The notes under the pieces are model-generated. The model was not told where the DNA came from. It did not search any database and saw nothing but the letters and a program-made list of their open reading frames with translations. Shown here one piece after another: positions 25,163 to 31,861 of a stretch of 37,766 bases of DNA (positions within the stretch are counted from its first letter, which is position 1; each line of letters starts with the position of its first letter). The translations under genes and the position numbers were made by a program. The stretch comes from a virus: IMG/VR virus record IMGVR_UViG_3300027906_000058, positions 1-37,766 of that record, one strand, 5' to 3'.

Positions 25163-25498
25163 ATGGCATTAGATCACGAAGCAATTAGAAAGGCATATCC
25201 TGAAGCTGTCACTATCGATGATGGTACTGGAGCCTTCGATAATGTGGGTGCAAAAATCACCCTTGTACAATCAAAAATTGACGAAGCACGTACTACATTA
25301 AATACAGAGGCTGCGGCAGTCAAATATAAAGAAGATAGAGTAGGTAGCAGACCTGGATCTTCAACAGATACCATTTATCCTACAATCGGAGACCAGCTCG
25401 ATCTACTCTATAAAGACATCGTAGCTGGAACAGTTACAACTAGTGGCGGCTTTGCAACAGCAATTAAAGCAACAAAGGATAAGTATCCTAAACCTTAA
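25163..25498 (+). CDS. Conserved phage protein, possible fibre chaperone, 111 aa
   Basis: The protein starts MALDHEAIRKAYPEAVTIDD, is rich in charged helices, and ends YPTIGDQLDLLYKDIV followed by IKATKDKYPKP. The YPxIxDQLDxLYxD segment is shared by small proteins that lie among tail fibre genes of many marine phages (XkdW-like in my memory, not verified). Such proteins are often suspected to be fibre assembly factors or tip components. It interrupts the tip cassette array and does not itself contain the tip domain. Confidence 0.55.
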   Translation: MALDHEAIRKAYPEAVTIDDGTGAFDNVGAKITLVQSKIDEARTTLNTEAAAVKYKEDRVGSRPGSSTDTIYPTIGDQLDLLYKDIVAGTVTTSGGFATAIKATKDKYPKP

Positions 25499-25500
25499 TT

Positions 25501-26250
25501 ATGAGTCAAGTAAAAGTAACAGCCGATTCAGGGGGCGGTACCGTCTCCCTTAAAGCTCCGGCTTCAACAACAAGTAATGCTGCAGTTGTCTTGACTCTAC
25601 CAGTAGATGACGGTGCAGCAAATACATTTTTAAAAAGTAATGGCAGTGGGGTTACCAGTTTCGCTGCCCCTACTGCTACAGAAATAGGAACAACATCAGG
25701 TACAGCCTCAGCTTCTACATTTCTTTGTGGAAATAATACTTGGGCAGAAGCTGGTGGCGGTAAGATTTTACAGGTAATTAGTAATCCAAAAACAGATGTT
25801 TGGTCATCAACTGCAACAGGTTGGCTAGATGTAACAGGTACAGATCAGAATGGTTCTGGCTCAGTTTGGTGTATAAAAATAACACCTAGTGCTACTTCTA
25901 GTAAGATTCTAATTGATGCTATTACAGCCATCCATCAAGGTGTAAATGATGTAGGTAGTGCTAAATTAGTAAGAGGTTCAACTGACCTAGGTGTTGCAGA
26001 TGCATATAATAGCAACCTTCGTGCTGGTATGGGTTTCTATGATTATCCAACTAGTAACTACGGTCTATATGGTAACGGAACAATACGATTCCTAGATTCC
26101 CCTAATACAACTAGTGAAGTTACCTATCAATTAAAGATATACACATATAGTAGTGATACTACATATATAAATAGGGGTATTACTTTGAATAACGAACATA
26201 CTTCTCCTGTTACTGCTAGTTATTTTACAGCTATGGAGGTATCAGCATGA
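25501..26250 (+). CDS. Tip-like protein, paralogue 2 of 5
   Basis: At 249 residues it has the longest N-terminal lead-in of the set (VKVTADSGGGTVSLKAPAST; LTLPVDDGAANTFLKSNGSG), then STFLCGNNTWAEAGGGKILQ, almost identical to paralogue 1 (STFLRGDNAWAAAGGGKILQ). The shared domain shows ITPSATSSKILIDA, KLVRGSTDLGVAD and FLDSPNTTSEVTYQ and ends with MEVSA. Compared with paralogue 1 there are differences in the predicted loops between these landmarks. The end codons contain GGAGGT before the ATGA that starts the next gene. Confidence 0.65.
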   Translation: MSQVKVTADSGGGTVSLKAPASTTSNAAVVLTLPVDDGAANTFLKSNGSGVTSFAAPTATEIGTTSGTASASTFLCGNNTWAEAGGGKILQVISNPKTDVWSSTATGWLDVTGTDQNGSGSVWCIKITPSATSSKILIDAITAIHQGVNDVGSAKLVRGSTDLGVADAYNSNLRAGMGFYDYPTSNYGLYGNGTIRFLDSPNTTSEVTYQLKIYTYSSDTTYINRGITLNNEHTSPVTASYFTAMEVSA

Positions 26251-26519
26251 GTAAAATAGTAGCCGATACCTACAGGCATTCAGGAGCTAGTAGTGATTCT
26301 ATCACCTTAGATAGTTCAGGAAATGTTACTGTAAATGGTAATTTAACTGTATCAGGTTCAGGTTATGTTTCTGCAGCAGACGGTTGTATAATGACTAACA
26401 ATCAAACAATTTCAAACGCATACACATTCCCAGCCACAAAAAATGGTGTTTCAGCCGGACCTATAACACTGTCAGCAACAGTGACTATACCTTCCGGTGC
26501 TAGTTGGAGTATAGTATAA
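26247..26519 (+). CDS. Short fibre segment with cap-like C-terminus, 90 aa
   Basis: The start MSKIVADTYRHSGASSDSIT is followed by a short shaft (TVNGNLTVSGSGYV) and a C-terminal cap (NAYTFPATKNGVSAGPITLS, then ATVTIPSGASWSIV). The cap resembles the end of the long fibre at 22570 (MFPGPMTVASGATITVPANR). It lacks the tip domain of its neighbours. It is probably a minimal fibre subunit or trimerisation unit. It is coupled to the gene before (ATGA) and after (TAATG). Confidence 0.6.
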   Translation: MSKIVADTYRHSGASSDSITLDSSGNVTVNGNLTVSGSGYVSAADGCIMTNNQTISNAYTFPATKNGVSAGPITLSATVTIPSGASWSIV

Positions 26520-27058
26520 TGGCAGTAATTTCAAGCAATGCCTTGACAGGCATAACAACACGGATGGCAGACGCTGGAATGTCTGCAGGAAGTATTATTC
26601 AAGTAGTTCAAGCACATAAAACAGATACATGGGACTCGTCCTCATCTAGTTATGCAGATGTAACTGGATTAAGTGTAGCTATAACTCCATCAGCTACCTC
26701 TAGCAAAATTCTAGTAAGTGTCAATGTGAATTGCGGTGCAAGTACTAGATATGCCGCATTTTATCTAAGTAGAGGATCAGACACTATAGGTCTAGGTGAT
26801 GGTGAGGGGTCCAGGGCACGTATAGGTTTTCAAACACATAGCAATCATTCTGCAACCAACTCTAGTTATATGATGAATAATAGCAGCTTTCAGTTGTTAG
26901 ATAGTCCTAACACAACAAGTGCTACAACTTATAAATTAAAAGCCAAGATACATTATGGATCTGGTACTATCTATGTAAATAGAGGTGTTAATAATGACGA
27001 CTATGGTTATACTGCTAGAGGATCCAGCGTGATTACAGTAATGGAGGTAGCAGCATGA
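26519..27058 (+). CDS. Tip-like protein, paralogue 3 of 5
   Basis: The 179 residues have a short lead-in (MAVISSNALTGITTRMADAG), then the shared domain from GSIIQVVQAHKTDTW. Landmarks are GLSVAITPSATSSKILVSV, FYLSRGSDTIGLGD, LLDSPNTTSATTYKLKA, IYVNRGVNNDDYGY and the end SVITVMEVAA. The ATG at 26519 overlaps the previous stop (TAATG); an in-frame TTG at 26504 is less likely. GGAGGT near the end precedes the next ATGA start. Confidence 0.65.
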   Translation: MAVISSNALTGITTRMADAGMSAGSIIQVVQAHKTDTWDSSSSSYADVTGLSVAITPSATSSKILVSVNVNCGASTRYAAFYLSRGSDTIGLGDGEGSRARIGFQTHSNHSATNSSYMMNNSSFQLLDSPNTTSATTYKLKAKIHYGSGTIYVNRGVNNDDYGYTARGSSVITVMEVAA

Positions 27059-27633
27059 GTGGAAAATTAAGACTCAACGGAGCTACTTCCGGTTATATAG
27101 AATTACAAGCTGCAGATACTGCTAACAATGCAACACTTACTATCCCTAATGATGGTTTTAGTGGAGGTAAGGTTTTACAAGTAGTGAGTACAACTAAAGA
27201 TGATGTTGCTTCTACAACTTCTACAACTTTCGCTGCTATTGCAGGACTTACTGTAGATATAACACCTGCAGCAACCACAAGTAAAATATTTGTTTCCTAT
27301 ACTCTTAGATCTGGTAATGGTGCAACATTAGCTAGGTATAAATTATGGAGAGGTTCTACACAGATATATATGGGAGCTGAAGCCACTAATAAAACACAAA
27401 ACGCAAGTGCTTACTATGGTCAAAGTGGTAGCGAAGGTTATTATGGTATGGCTGAACTCTCTGGTCAGTATCTTGATAGTCCTAGTTCAACATCTCAATT
27501 AACATATTCATTTACTTGGGCAGTTTCACACAGCGGATACTATAACTATTTGAACCGGTCTTATCACGATGATACTAACTACTATAATGCACGAGGTGCT
27601 TCAACTATTACAGTTATGGAGATAGGCGCATGA
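27055..27633 (+). CDS. Tip-like protein, paralogue 4 of 5
   Basis: The lead-in MSGKLRLNGATSGYIELQAA, then NATLTIPNDGFSG, differs from the other members. The shared domain starts GGKVLQVVSTTKDDVA and is the most diverged: ITPAATTSKIFVSY, KLWRGSTQIYMGAE, QYLDSPSSTSQLTYSF, and the end STITVMEIGA. The variable part is rich in Tyr and Ser (AYYGQSGSEGYYGMAELSG), a composition typical of binding surfaces. It is coupled on both sides through ATGA overlaps. Confidence 0.65.
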   Translation: MSGKLRLNGATSGYIELQAADTANNATLTIPNDGFSGGKVLQVVSTTKDDVASTTSTTFAAIAGLTVDITPAATTSKIFVSYTLRSGNGATLARYKLWRGSTQIYMGAEATNKTQNASAYYGQSGSEGYYGMAELSGQYLDSPSSTSQLTYSFTWAVSHSGYYNYLNRSYHDDTNYYNARGASTITVMEIGA

Positions 27634-28190
27634 CAACTTTAAACGTAACTAATTTAAAAAACGCTTCTTCTTCAACTAATAATCTTGTATTAAATTCCAA
27701 TGGTTCAGTTACAGGTGCAGGTAAGATTCTTCAAGTAGTAGAAGCAATAAAAAAAGATACTGCAACAAATACATCTAGTTCTTGGGCAGATATATCTGGA
27801 TTAAGTGTAAGTATTACTCCAAGTTCTACTTCAAATAAAATACTAGTTCAAGCAAATATTCAATTAGCTGCTAATAGTTCTAACTGTCATATGGCATTAA
27901 AACTTATAAGAGGTAGTACTGATTTCAACGTTGGTGATGCAGATAGTAGTGCTAATAGAGCTGGTTATGGTGGTTATATACACTCAAATGCTACTATGTT
28001 TAATGCAACTTTATCAGGTTTAGACTCTCCTAGTAGCACTAGCTCTCTTACTTATAAGGTTCAAGGTAGAGTCACTCATGATGCAGGGAGTGATTCCTTT
28101 GCAATTAATATGAACCCAGCTTATAATAATGGTAATCTATATTTTAATAAATGTGTATCTAACATTATAGTTATGGAGGTAGCAGCGTAG
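27630..28190 (+). CDS. Tip-like protein, paralogue 5 of 5
   Basis: The short lead-in MTTLNVTNLKNASSSTNNLV precedes the domain GKILQVVEAIKKDTATNTSS. Landmarks are GLSVSITPSSTSNKILVQA, KLIRGSTDFNVGDA, GLDSPSSTSSLTYKVQG and the end NIIVMEVAA. Unlike the earlier members, the stop is TAG and no ATG overlaps it, although the GGAGGT (28175-28180) that normally drives the next start is intact. This is the last copy before the lysis region. Confidence 0.65.
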   Translation: MTTLNVTNLKNASSSTNNLVLNSNGSVTGAGKILQVVEAIKKDTATNTSSSWADISGLSVSITPSSTSNKILVQANIQLAANSSNCHMALKLIRGSTDFNVGDADSSANRAGYGGYIHSNATMFNATLSGLDSPSSTSSLTYKVQGRVTHDAGSDSFAINMNPAYNNGNLYFNKCVSNIIVMEVAA

Positions 28191-28582
28191 TAATACCGAA
28201 GCTAACGCTACCTAAATCACCACCCATACCAAACCCTCCTACAATCGACCTGAAGGTGCCTTCGGCTCACATACCATCCTTTCCTCCTATAGTGATACCT
28301 CCGAGCGATCTGGAGGCTCCTGAGGGGGTAAAGGCAGAGGATACAGGTTCAACTGCACCTGAGGCACCAAAACTTAGCATACCTTATATTGACATACAAG
28401 TACCATTACCGACAGCAGAGATAGTAGCTACAGCTACATACGCAGCAGTTACTGCAGTAGCAGCTACTACTTTAGCGACCCCTTTCTTTGATACAATAAA
28501 GAAAAACCTTCAGAAACAATTACAAGCTAAAGTTAACAAATGGAAGGAAAACCGGAAGGCAAAAACCTCCTCAATAAGCTAA
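28187..28582 (+). CDS. Proline-rich protein with one membrane-like segment; start unclear
   Basis: The frame is open from 28163 and reads as proline-rich protein throughout (IPKLTLPKSPPIPNPPTIDL; IPSFPPIVIPPSDLEAPEG), then AEIVATATYAAVTAVAATTL as a possible membrane helix, then a basic tail (KKNLQKQLQAKVNKWKENRK). Similar proteins sit before the holin-like gene in cyanophages. No ATG exists in this frame; the first usual codon is GTG 28256, which would cut off ~23 proline-rich residues. The site six bases after GGAGGT, where other cassettes have ATG, is GTA (28187). The start given here is therefore only a frame marker. Confidence 0.6.
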   Translation, partial: VVIPKLTLPKSPPIPNPPTIDLKVPSAHIPSFPPIVIPPSDLEAPEGVKAEDTGSTAPEAPKLSIPYIDIQVPLPTAEIVATATYAAVTAVAATTLATPFFDTIKKNLQKQLQAKVNKWKENRKAKTSSIS

Positions 28583-28845
28583 AAGATGCAGCGGAGGATA
28601 ACGAATCTCAAATTCAAATCCTATCTACCTTCGTCAGATTGGGCGTAGTTGTATGGGCAGGATTTATAATCACTCTGAATTATGTAGAATTACCAGTCAT
28701 AAAGAAAGCAGGAAGCTCCGATATAACTTTTGTAGCTAGTATTTTTACTGGGGCTTTAGCTAGTTTCGGTTTGAATACATCAAACTCTAAAAGTAAAGGA
28801 ATGCAACCTGTAAATTGTCCTATGGCTAAAAAGAAAGAAGAATGA
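28540..28845 (+). CDS. Putative holin, two membrane segments
   Basis: The 101 residues have a charged N-terminus (MEGKPEGKNLLNKLKDAAED), one hydrophobic helix (FVRLGVVVWAGFIITLNYV, about 31-50), a second one (ITFVASIFTGALASFGL, about 61-78) and a charged tail (KKKEE). Size and layout match class II holins such as T7 gp17.5, and the position between the fibre and terminase genes is the T7 lysis position. No endolysin is in the window; in T7 the amidase gene lies much further left. It overlaps the proline-rich gene by 43 bases. Confidence 0.6.
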   Translation: MEGKPEGKNLLNKLKDAAEDNESQIQILSTFVRLGVVVWAGFIITLNYVELPVIKKAGSSDITFVASIFTGALASFGLNTSNSKSKGMQPVNCPMAKKKEE

Positions 28846-29213
28846 AAAAATGGCTATTACTCTTAATGCTGTTATCCCCCTCGGTAGCAAGAGCAGAGCT
28901 GGTCACCCCGAACTTCACACAGGGGTCGATGCAGTCAACCACCACTACCACCCAAGAAATAACGGAAACCATAGATACAACAACCTATGGCTCCGCTTTA
29001 AACAAATGGACTGGAGAAAATATCACTCATACTTCAGCATCCTCTGGAGGAATTGTAGATACCGACTCGGTATTCACGATTCATACAGTGGGAGATCCAT
29101 TCACCTTAGAGATAACAACAAGAGCAGCAAGTCAAATACTATCTCTAACAGAAGTAGAAAGAGAAATCGAAACTACTTCTACCACTACATCATTATCAGT
29201 ATTCTCACAATAG
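28842..29213 (+). CDS. Exported Thr/Ser-rich protein, 123 aa
   Basis: A signal peptide is clear (MKKWLLLLMLLSPSVARA, cleavage after ARA). The mature part is Thr-rich (GSMQSTTTTTQEITETIDTT; YGSALNKWTGENITHTSASS) and ends TTTSLSVFSQ. Cyanophages carry similar secreted proteins near the lysis genes; the function is unknown. The start overlaps the holin stop (ATGA). Its whole length is overlapped in another frame by a stop-free reading frame that continues into the next gene. Confidence 0.65.
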   Translation: MKKWLLLLMLLSPSVARAELVTPNFTQGSMQSTTTTTQEITETIDTTTYGSALNKWTGENITHTSASSGGIVDTDSVFTIHTVGDPFTLEITTRAASQILSLTEVEREIETTSTTTSLSVFSQ

Positions 29214-29764
29214 GAGCACCAGCACATGCTGAAGAGGGAGAGACCAAGAATGTATCAAATCCTGTGGCAGCAGCTACTGGAAACGTTACAAATCAAGCCG
29301 TACAATTCCAGAATAATGGCGCTCCGAGCCGTCAAAATTACGGCCCGAGCATATCCTGTAATGGAGCGACAATGACCTTCAGCCCATTCTTTATGGGCAA
29401 CCAGGTTCAACCTAAGATACCGGCTGATCCTGATGGTTATGTTTTAAATGAAAACTGGGGAGCCCAATTAAACTTTATGGTTCCCCTTGATGGTGGTATA
29501 GTTGAACAATGTAAAGCTATAGCAGCTCGTCAAGAAGAGAAAATGCAATTGAATTACGAACTTGTCAGAATTGATAACTGCACTAAGTTTATGCAACGTG
29601 GTTTCATGTTACGACCTGGAACCCGTGTATATCATCTTTGTCATGACGTAATTCCAATTGCTGCTTATAAACAAGAAGTGAAAGAACTTCAAAACAATCC
29701 ATTCAAAATAAATTACAATGACACTACTAATCAAGCCCATCCTTTTAGCGTTCCTCAAAAGTGA
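29189..29764 (+). CDS. Exported conserved protein; no canonical start at expected place
   Basis: From about 29189 the frame reads a signal-peptide-like segment (IIISILTIGAPAHA, AxA site), then AATGNVTNQAVQFQNNGAPS, SISCNGATMTFSPFFMGN and GGIVEQCKAIAARQEEKMQL. Similar periplasmic or virion-associated proteins of cyanophages share the CNGxTMTFSPF segment (from memory). No ATG, GTG or TTG lies near this N-terminus in frame; the next candidates upstream are deep inside the previous gene, up to ATG 28850. An ATT/ATC/ATA start, a frameshift, or a fully overlapping 304-residue protein are all possible. The end overlaps the next small gene. Confidence 0.55.
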   Translation: MIISILTIGAPAHAEEGETKNVSNPVAAATGNVTNQAVQFQNNGAPSRQNYGPSISCNGATMTFSPFFMGNQVQPKIPADPDGYVLNENWGAQLNFMVPLDGGIVEQCKAIAARQEEKMQLNYELVRIDNCTKFMQRGFMLRPGTRVYHLCHDVIPIAAYKQEVKELQNNPFKINYNDTTNQAHPFSVPQK

Positions 29765-29873
29765 TTCAGTTAAGCAACTCGTAGTTGACTTACTCTCGGC
29801 TTATGTAAAGAGGACTGATAATAAGCTTGACGATAAAGCGTTGGAAATCGTTAAAGAAAAACTATTCTCATGA
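29718..29873 (+). CDS. Small conserved-looking protein, 51 aa
   Basis: ATG 29718 begins MTLLIKPILLAFLKSDSVKQ and continues with an amphipathic helix (LVVDLLSAYVKRTDNKLDDK) to the end IVKEKLFS. The N-terminal hydrophobic run suggests membrane association. The first 47 bases overlap the previous gene, and the stop overlaps the terminase small subunit start (ATGA). The tight coupling and regular composition support a real gene; the role is unknown, possibly in lysis. Confidence 0.6.
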   Translation: MTLLIKPILLAFLKSDSVKQLVVDLLSAYVKRTDNKLDDKALEIVKEKLFS

Positions 29874-30115
29874 AGAAAGCCGCAGAAGACCAGTTTAATG
29901 AATTACATAGCCTTGTCACAACTGAATTCCTACAACGGGTCAAAAGTGGCGAAGCTTCAACACAAGATCTTAAAGCCGCCTGTGATTGGCTTAAGACTAA
30001 TGACATCACAGGAGTAGCTTATGAAGGTAGTCCTTTAGATAAGCTAGCTCAATCAATCCCCAAAGTCGATTCATCACTTATACAACGGAGTGTATATGGC
30101 AAAGTCATCAACTGA
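29870..30115 (+). CDS. Terminase small subunit (T7 gp18-like)
   Basis: The 81 residues (T7 gp18: 89) include EDQFNELHSLVTTEFLQRVK, then EASTQDLKAACDWLKTNDIT, the typical helix-turn-helix-like segment of podoviral small terminases. It binds phage DNA and hands it to the large subunit for packaging. The ATGA overlap with the gene before fits one late operon. Its 3' end overlaps the basic protein gene, whose ribosome binding site (GGAG) lies inside this frame. Confidence 0.82.
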   Translation: MKKAAEDQFNELHSLVTTEFLQRVKSGEASTQDLKAACDWLKTNDITGVAYEGSPLDKLAQSIPKVDSSLIQRSVYGKVIN

Positions 30116-30341
30116 TACATATAGAACAAATGCTAAAGCGAGAGCTAAGCATGTGAAGGATAATAGTCCTGGTGGTAAGTATGCTCACACCAAAGCCTAC
30201 AAGAAAGCCCATTCTAAAGCTCGTAGGAAGCTTGGAATCATGGGTAAGGGTGGAAAGGACGTTGTTAAGAGAAACGGTAAACTGACGGGTACAGAGAGCG
30301 TTAAGATAAACCGCGGTAGAGGCGGTGCTCAGAGGAAGTAG
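30096..30341 (+). CDS. Small highly basic protein, 81 aa
   Basis: This protein is dominated by Lys and Arg (NAKARAKHVKDNSPGGKYAH; KAYKKAHSKARRKLGIMGKG; RGRGGAQRK) and probably binds nucleic acid. It is not recognised as a known family. ATG 30096 is chosen because GGAG lies six bases upstream; an in-frame GTG at 30090 is less likely. Its internal MGKGGK motif is the same as the first residues of the next protein, which may reflect a local duplication. It sits inside the packaging block, so DNA condensation or packaging is a possible role. Confidence 0.6.
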   Translation: MAKSSTDTYRTNAKARAKHVKDNSPGGKYAHTKAYKKAHSKARRKLGIMGKGGKDVVKRNGKLTGTESVKINRGRGGAQRK

Positions 30342-30343
30342 AA

Positions 30344-31861
30344 ATGGGAAAAGGAGGAAAACGCTTTAAAGATAGTAAATGGATCCAAGATATTACGGAT
30401 CTTAAAGTACCTAATTGGGTTAATGAGTATTCTATGTTTAGATCTCCTTCAGGAGCTTTTGATATAGGTACAGTACGTAAAGAGTATAAAGAAGCTTTAG
30501 ATCAATGGTTAAAAGGTGGTGGCGAAGATCTAAATGATTTTCGTAATAAACACGGTATTATCATAGATGAAAAAGGTAATGAACTTTTAAGTTCTGATTG
30601 GTCTGGAGAACGGCGACGTTTTATAAGAGATAAGCAGCAAACACACTCTGGTAAAGGTGGTAAAGCTGAAGGTAAGCAAGTACCTAAAGAACCATGGTGG
30701 AATGCTATGGTTGATCAAGATGGTAAACCTGTTTTAAATTCTAAAGGTAAACCAATAAAGTATACTAAACTTGAAGGACATCATATAGTAGGATTAGCTC
30801 ATTTAGGTCCATTCTTTGAAGGTGCTACAGATCAACAAGCTTTTGAATTAAGGCAAAGAATACTTAATGAAACTAGAAGAGGCGCAGTTGGTACTGATAA
30901 ACGTAATTGGGCATGGTTAACTAATAAACAACATGATCTTGCTCATAGATTATATGGATATGCTTCTGATGATATAGTTAACGACCCTTCTAATAAAGGA
31001 GTGGTCTTTTATGATATGGAGCAAAAAGGTAAAAAAGGAGTGCCAAGTTTAGGTGAGACTATATTTCCAAGATCTGGAGAAGTTAAAGCAAAAATAGATG
31101 CAGCTCCTTTTGGTAGACCACAATGGCAAACAGATCTTCTGAATAAAAATGTACCAGCAAAGAATATTGAAGGATTAAATGTTACTAAAGGTGATTATTT
31201 AATTGAATATCTTAATTTAACTGATGAAGCTTATGAGGATTCTATTCTTAGAGCAAGAAAAATGGAACCACATCCTATAAAGTTAACTGAAGTATCTCCT
31301 GATTTAGCGGAAACAAGTGGTAAAGGTTTATTCAATATTAATCCTAAGAGTGGTAATGCACTTATTGATTCTTTAAATCTTGATAAATTAAGTAGTAAAA
31401 CTAGAACAGCTGATTTAGTAGCTCAAACTGGTATGAATGTTGCATCTGGTAATGTAATAGGTGCTGGTATTTCAGGTGGTACTTTGCTTGCTAGTGAAGC
31501 TATGAAAAGTCCTGCAGCTCAAAAAGCTATAGCAAAACAAATTTCTAAACTAATAGCTGAACGTGGTGCCAAAACCGCAGCAAAATTAGTACCTGGCTTA
31601 GATGTAGCGTTATCTGGTAAAGAAGCTTGGGATTATGCGTCACAAGGTAAATGGGATCAAGCTGGCCTTGCTGCTTTAAGTGGTGCTGTCGGTTGGATAC
31701 CAGTTATTGGTGATGGTGCTTCAGCTGCACTTGATTTAACTAATACAGGTATTGATATTTCTAGATTAGATTATAATCAACAAGCAGATGCTAAGAAGAA
31801 GAAAGTTGATACAGATTTACCTAATCAACGAGGATTAAAAGCCCTCTCTAGAGCTATATGA
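30344..31861 (+). CDS. HNH-like nuclease candidate with hydrophobic C-terminus, 505 aa
   Basis: The N-terminal part is basic. Residues 143-201 carry a possible HNH/ENDO VII-type site: EGHHIVGLAHL (H146, H147), then N188 in RNWAWLTNKQHDLAH with H197 and H201, the order H-H...N...H-x3-H seen in HNH nucleases and toxin domains. The C-terminal third has Gly/Ala-rich hydrophobic segments (SGNVIGAGISGGTLLASEAM; GLAALSGAVGWIPVIGDGAS) like membrane-interacting or pre-toxin regions. It lies between the terminase genes and is coupled to the large subunit by ATGA. It may be a packaging-associated nuclease or an ejected virion nuclease; neither is proven. Confidence 0.6.
   Translation: MGKGGKRFKDSKWIQDITDLKVPNWVNEYSMFRSPSGAFDIGTVRKEYKEALDQWLKGGGEDLNDFRNKHGIIIDEKGNELLSSDWSGERRRFIRDKQQTHSGKGGKAEGKQVPKEPWWNAMVDQDGKPVLNSKGKPIKYTKLEGHHIVGLAHLGPFFEGATDQQAFELRQRILNETRRGAVGTDKRNWAWLTNKQHDLAHRLYGYASDDIVNDPSNKGVVFYDMEQKGKKGVPSLGETIFPRSGEVKAKIDAAPFGRPQWQTDLLNKNVPAKNIEGLNVTKGDYLIEYLNLTDEAYEDSILRARKMEPHPIKLTEVSPDLAETSGKGLFNINPKSGNALIDSLNLDKLSSKTRTADLVAQTGMNVASGNVIGAGISGGTLLASEAMKSPAAQKAIAKQISKLIAERGAKTAAKLVPGLDVALSGKEAWDYASQGKWDQAGLAALSGAVGWIPVIGDGASAALDLTNTGIDISRLDYNQQADAKKKKVDTDLPNQRGLKALSRAI

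Noticed and set aside
24477-28190. Diversity-generating retroelement acting on the tip paralogues
   Set aside because: No reverse transcriptase or template/variable repeat pair with adenine-specific changes is seen in the window. Differences between copies are spread over all bases.
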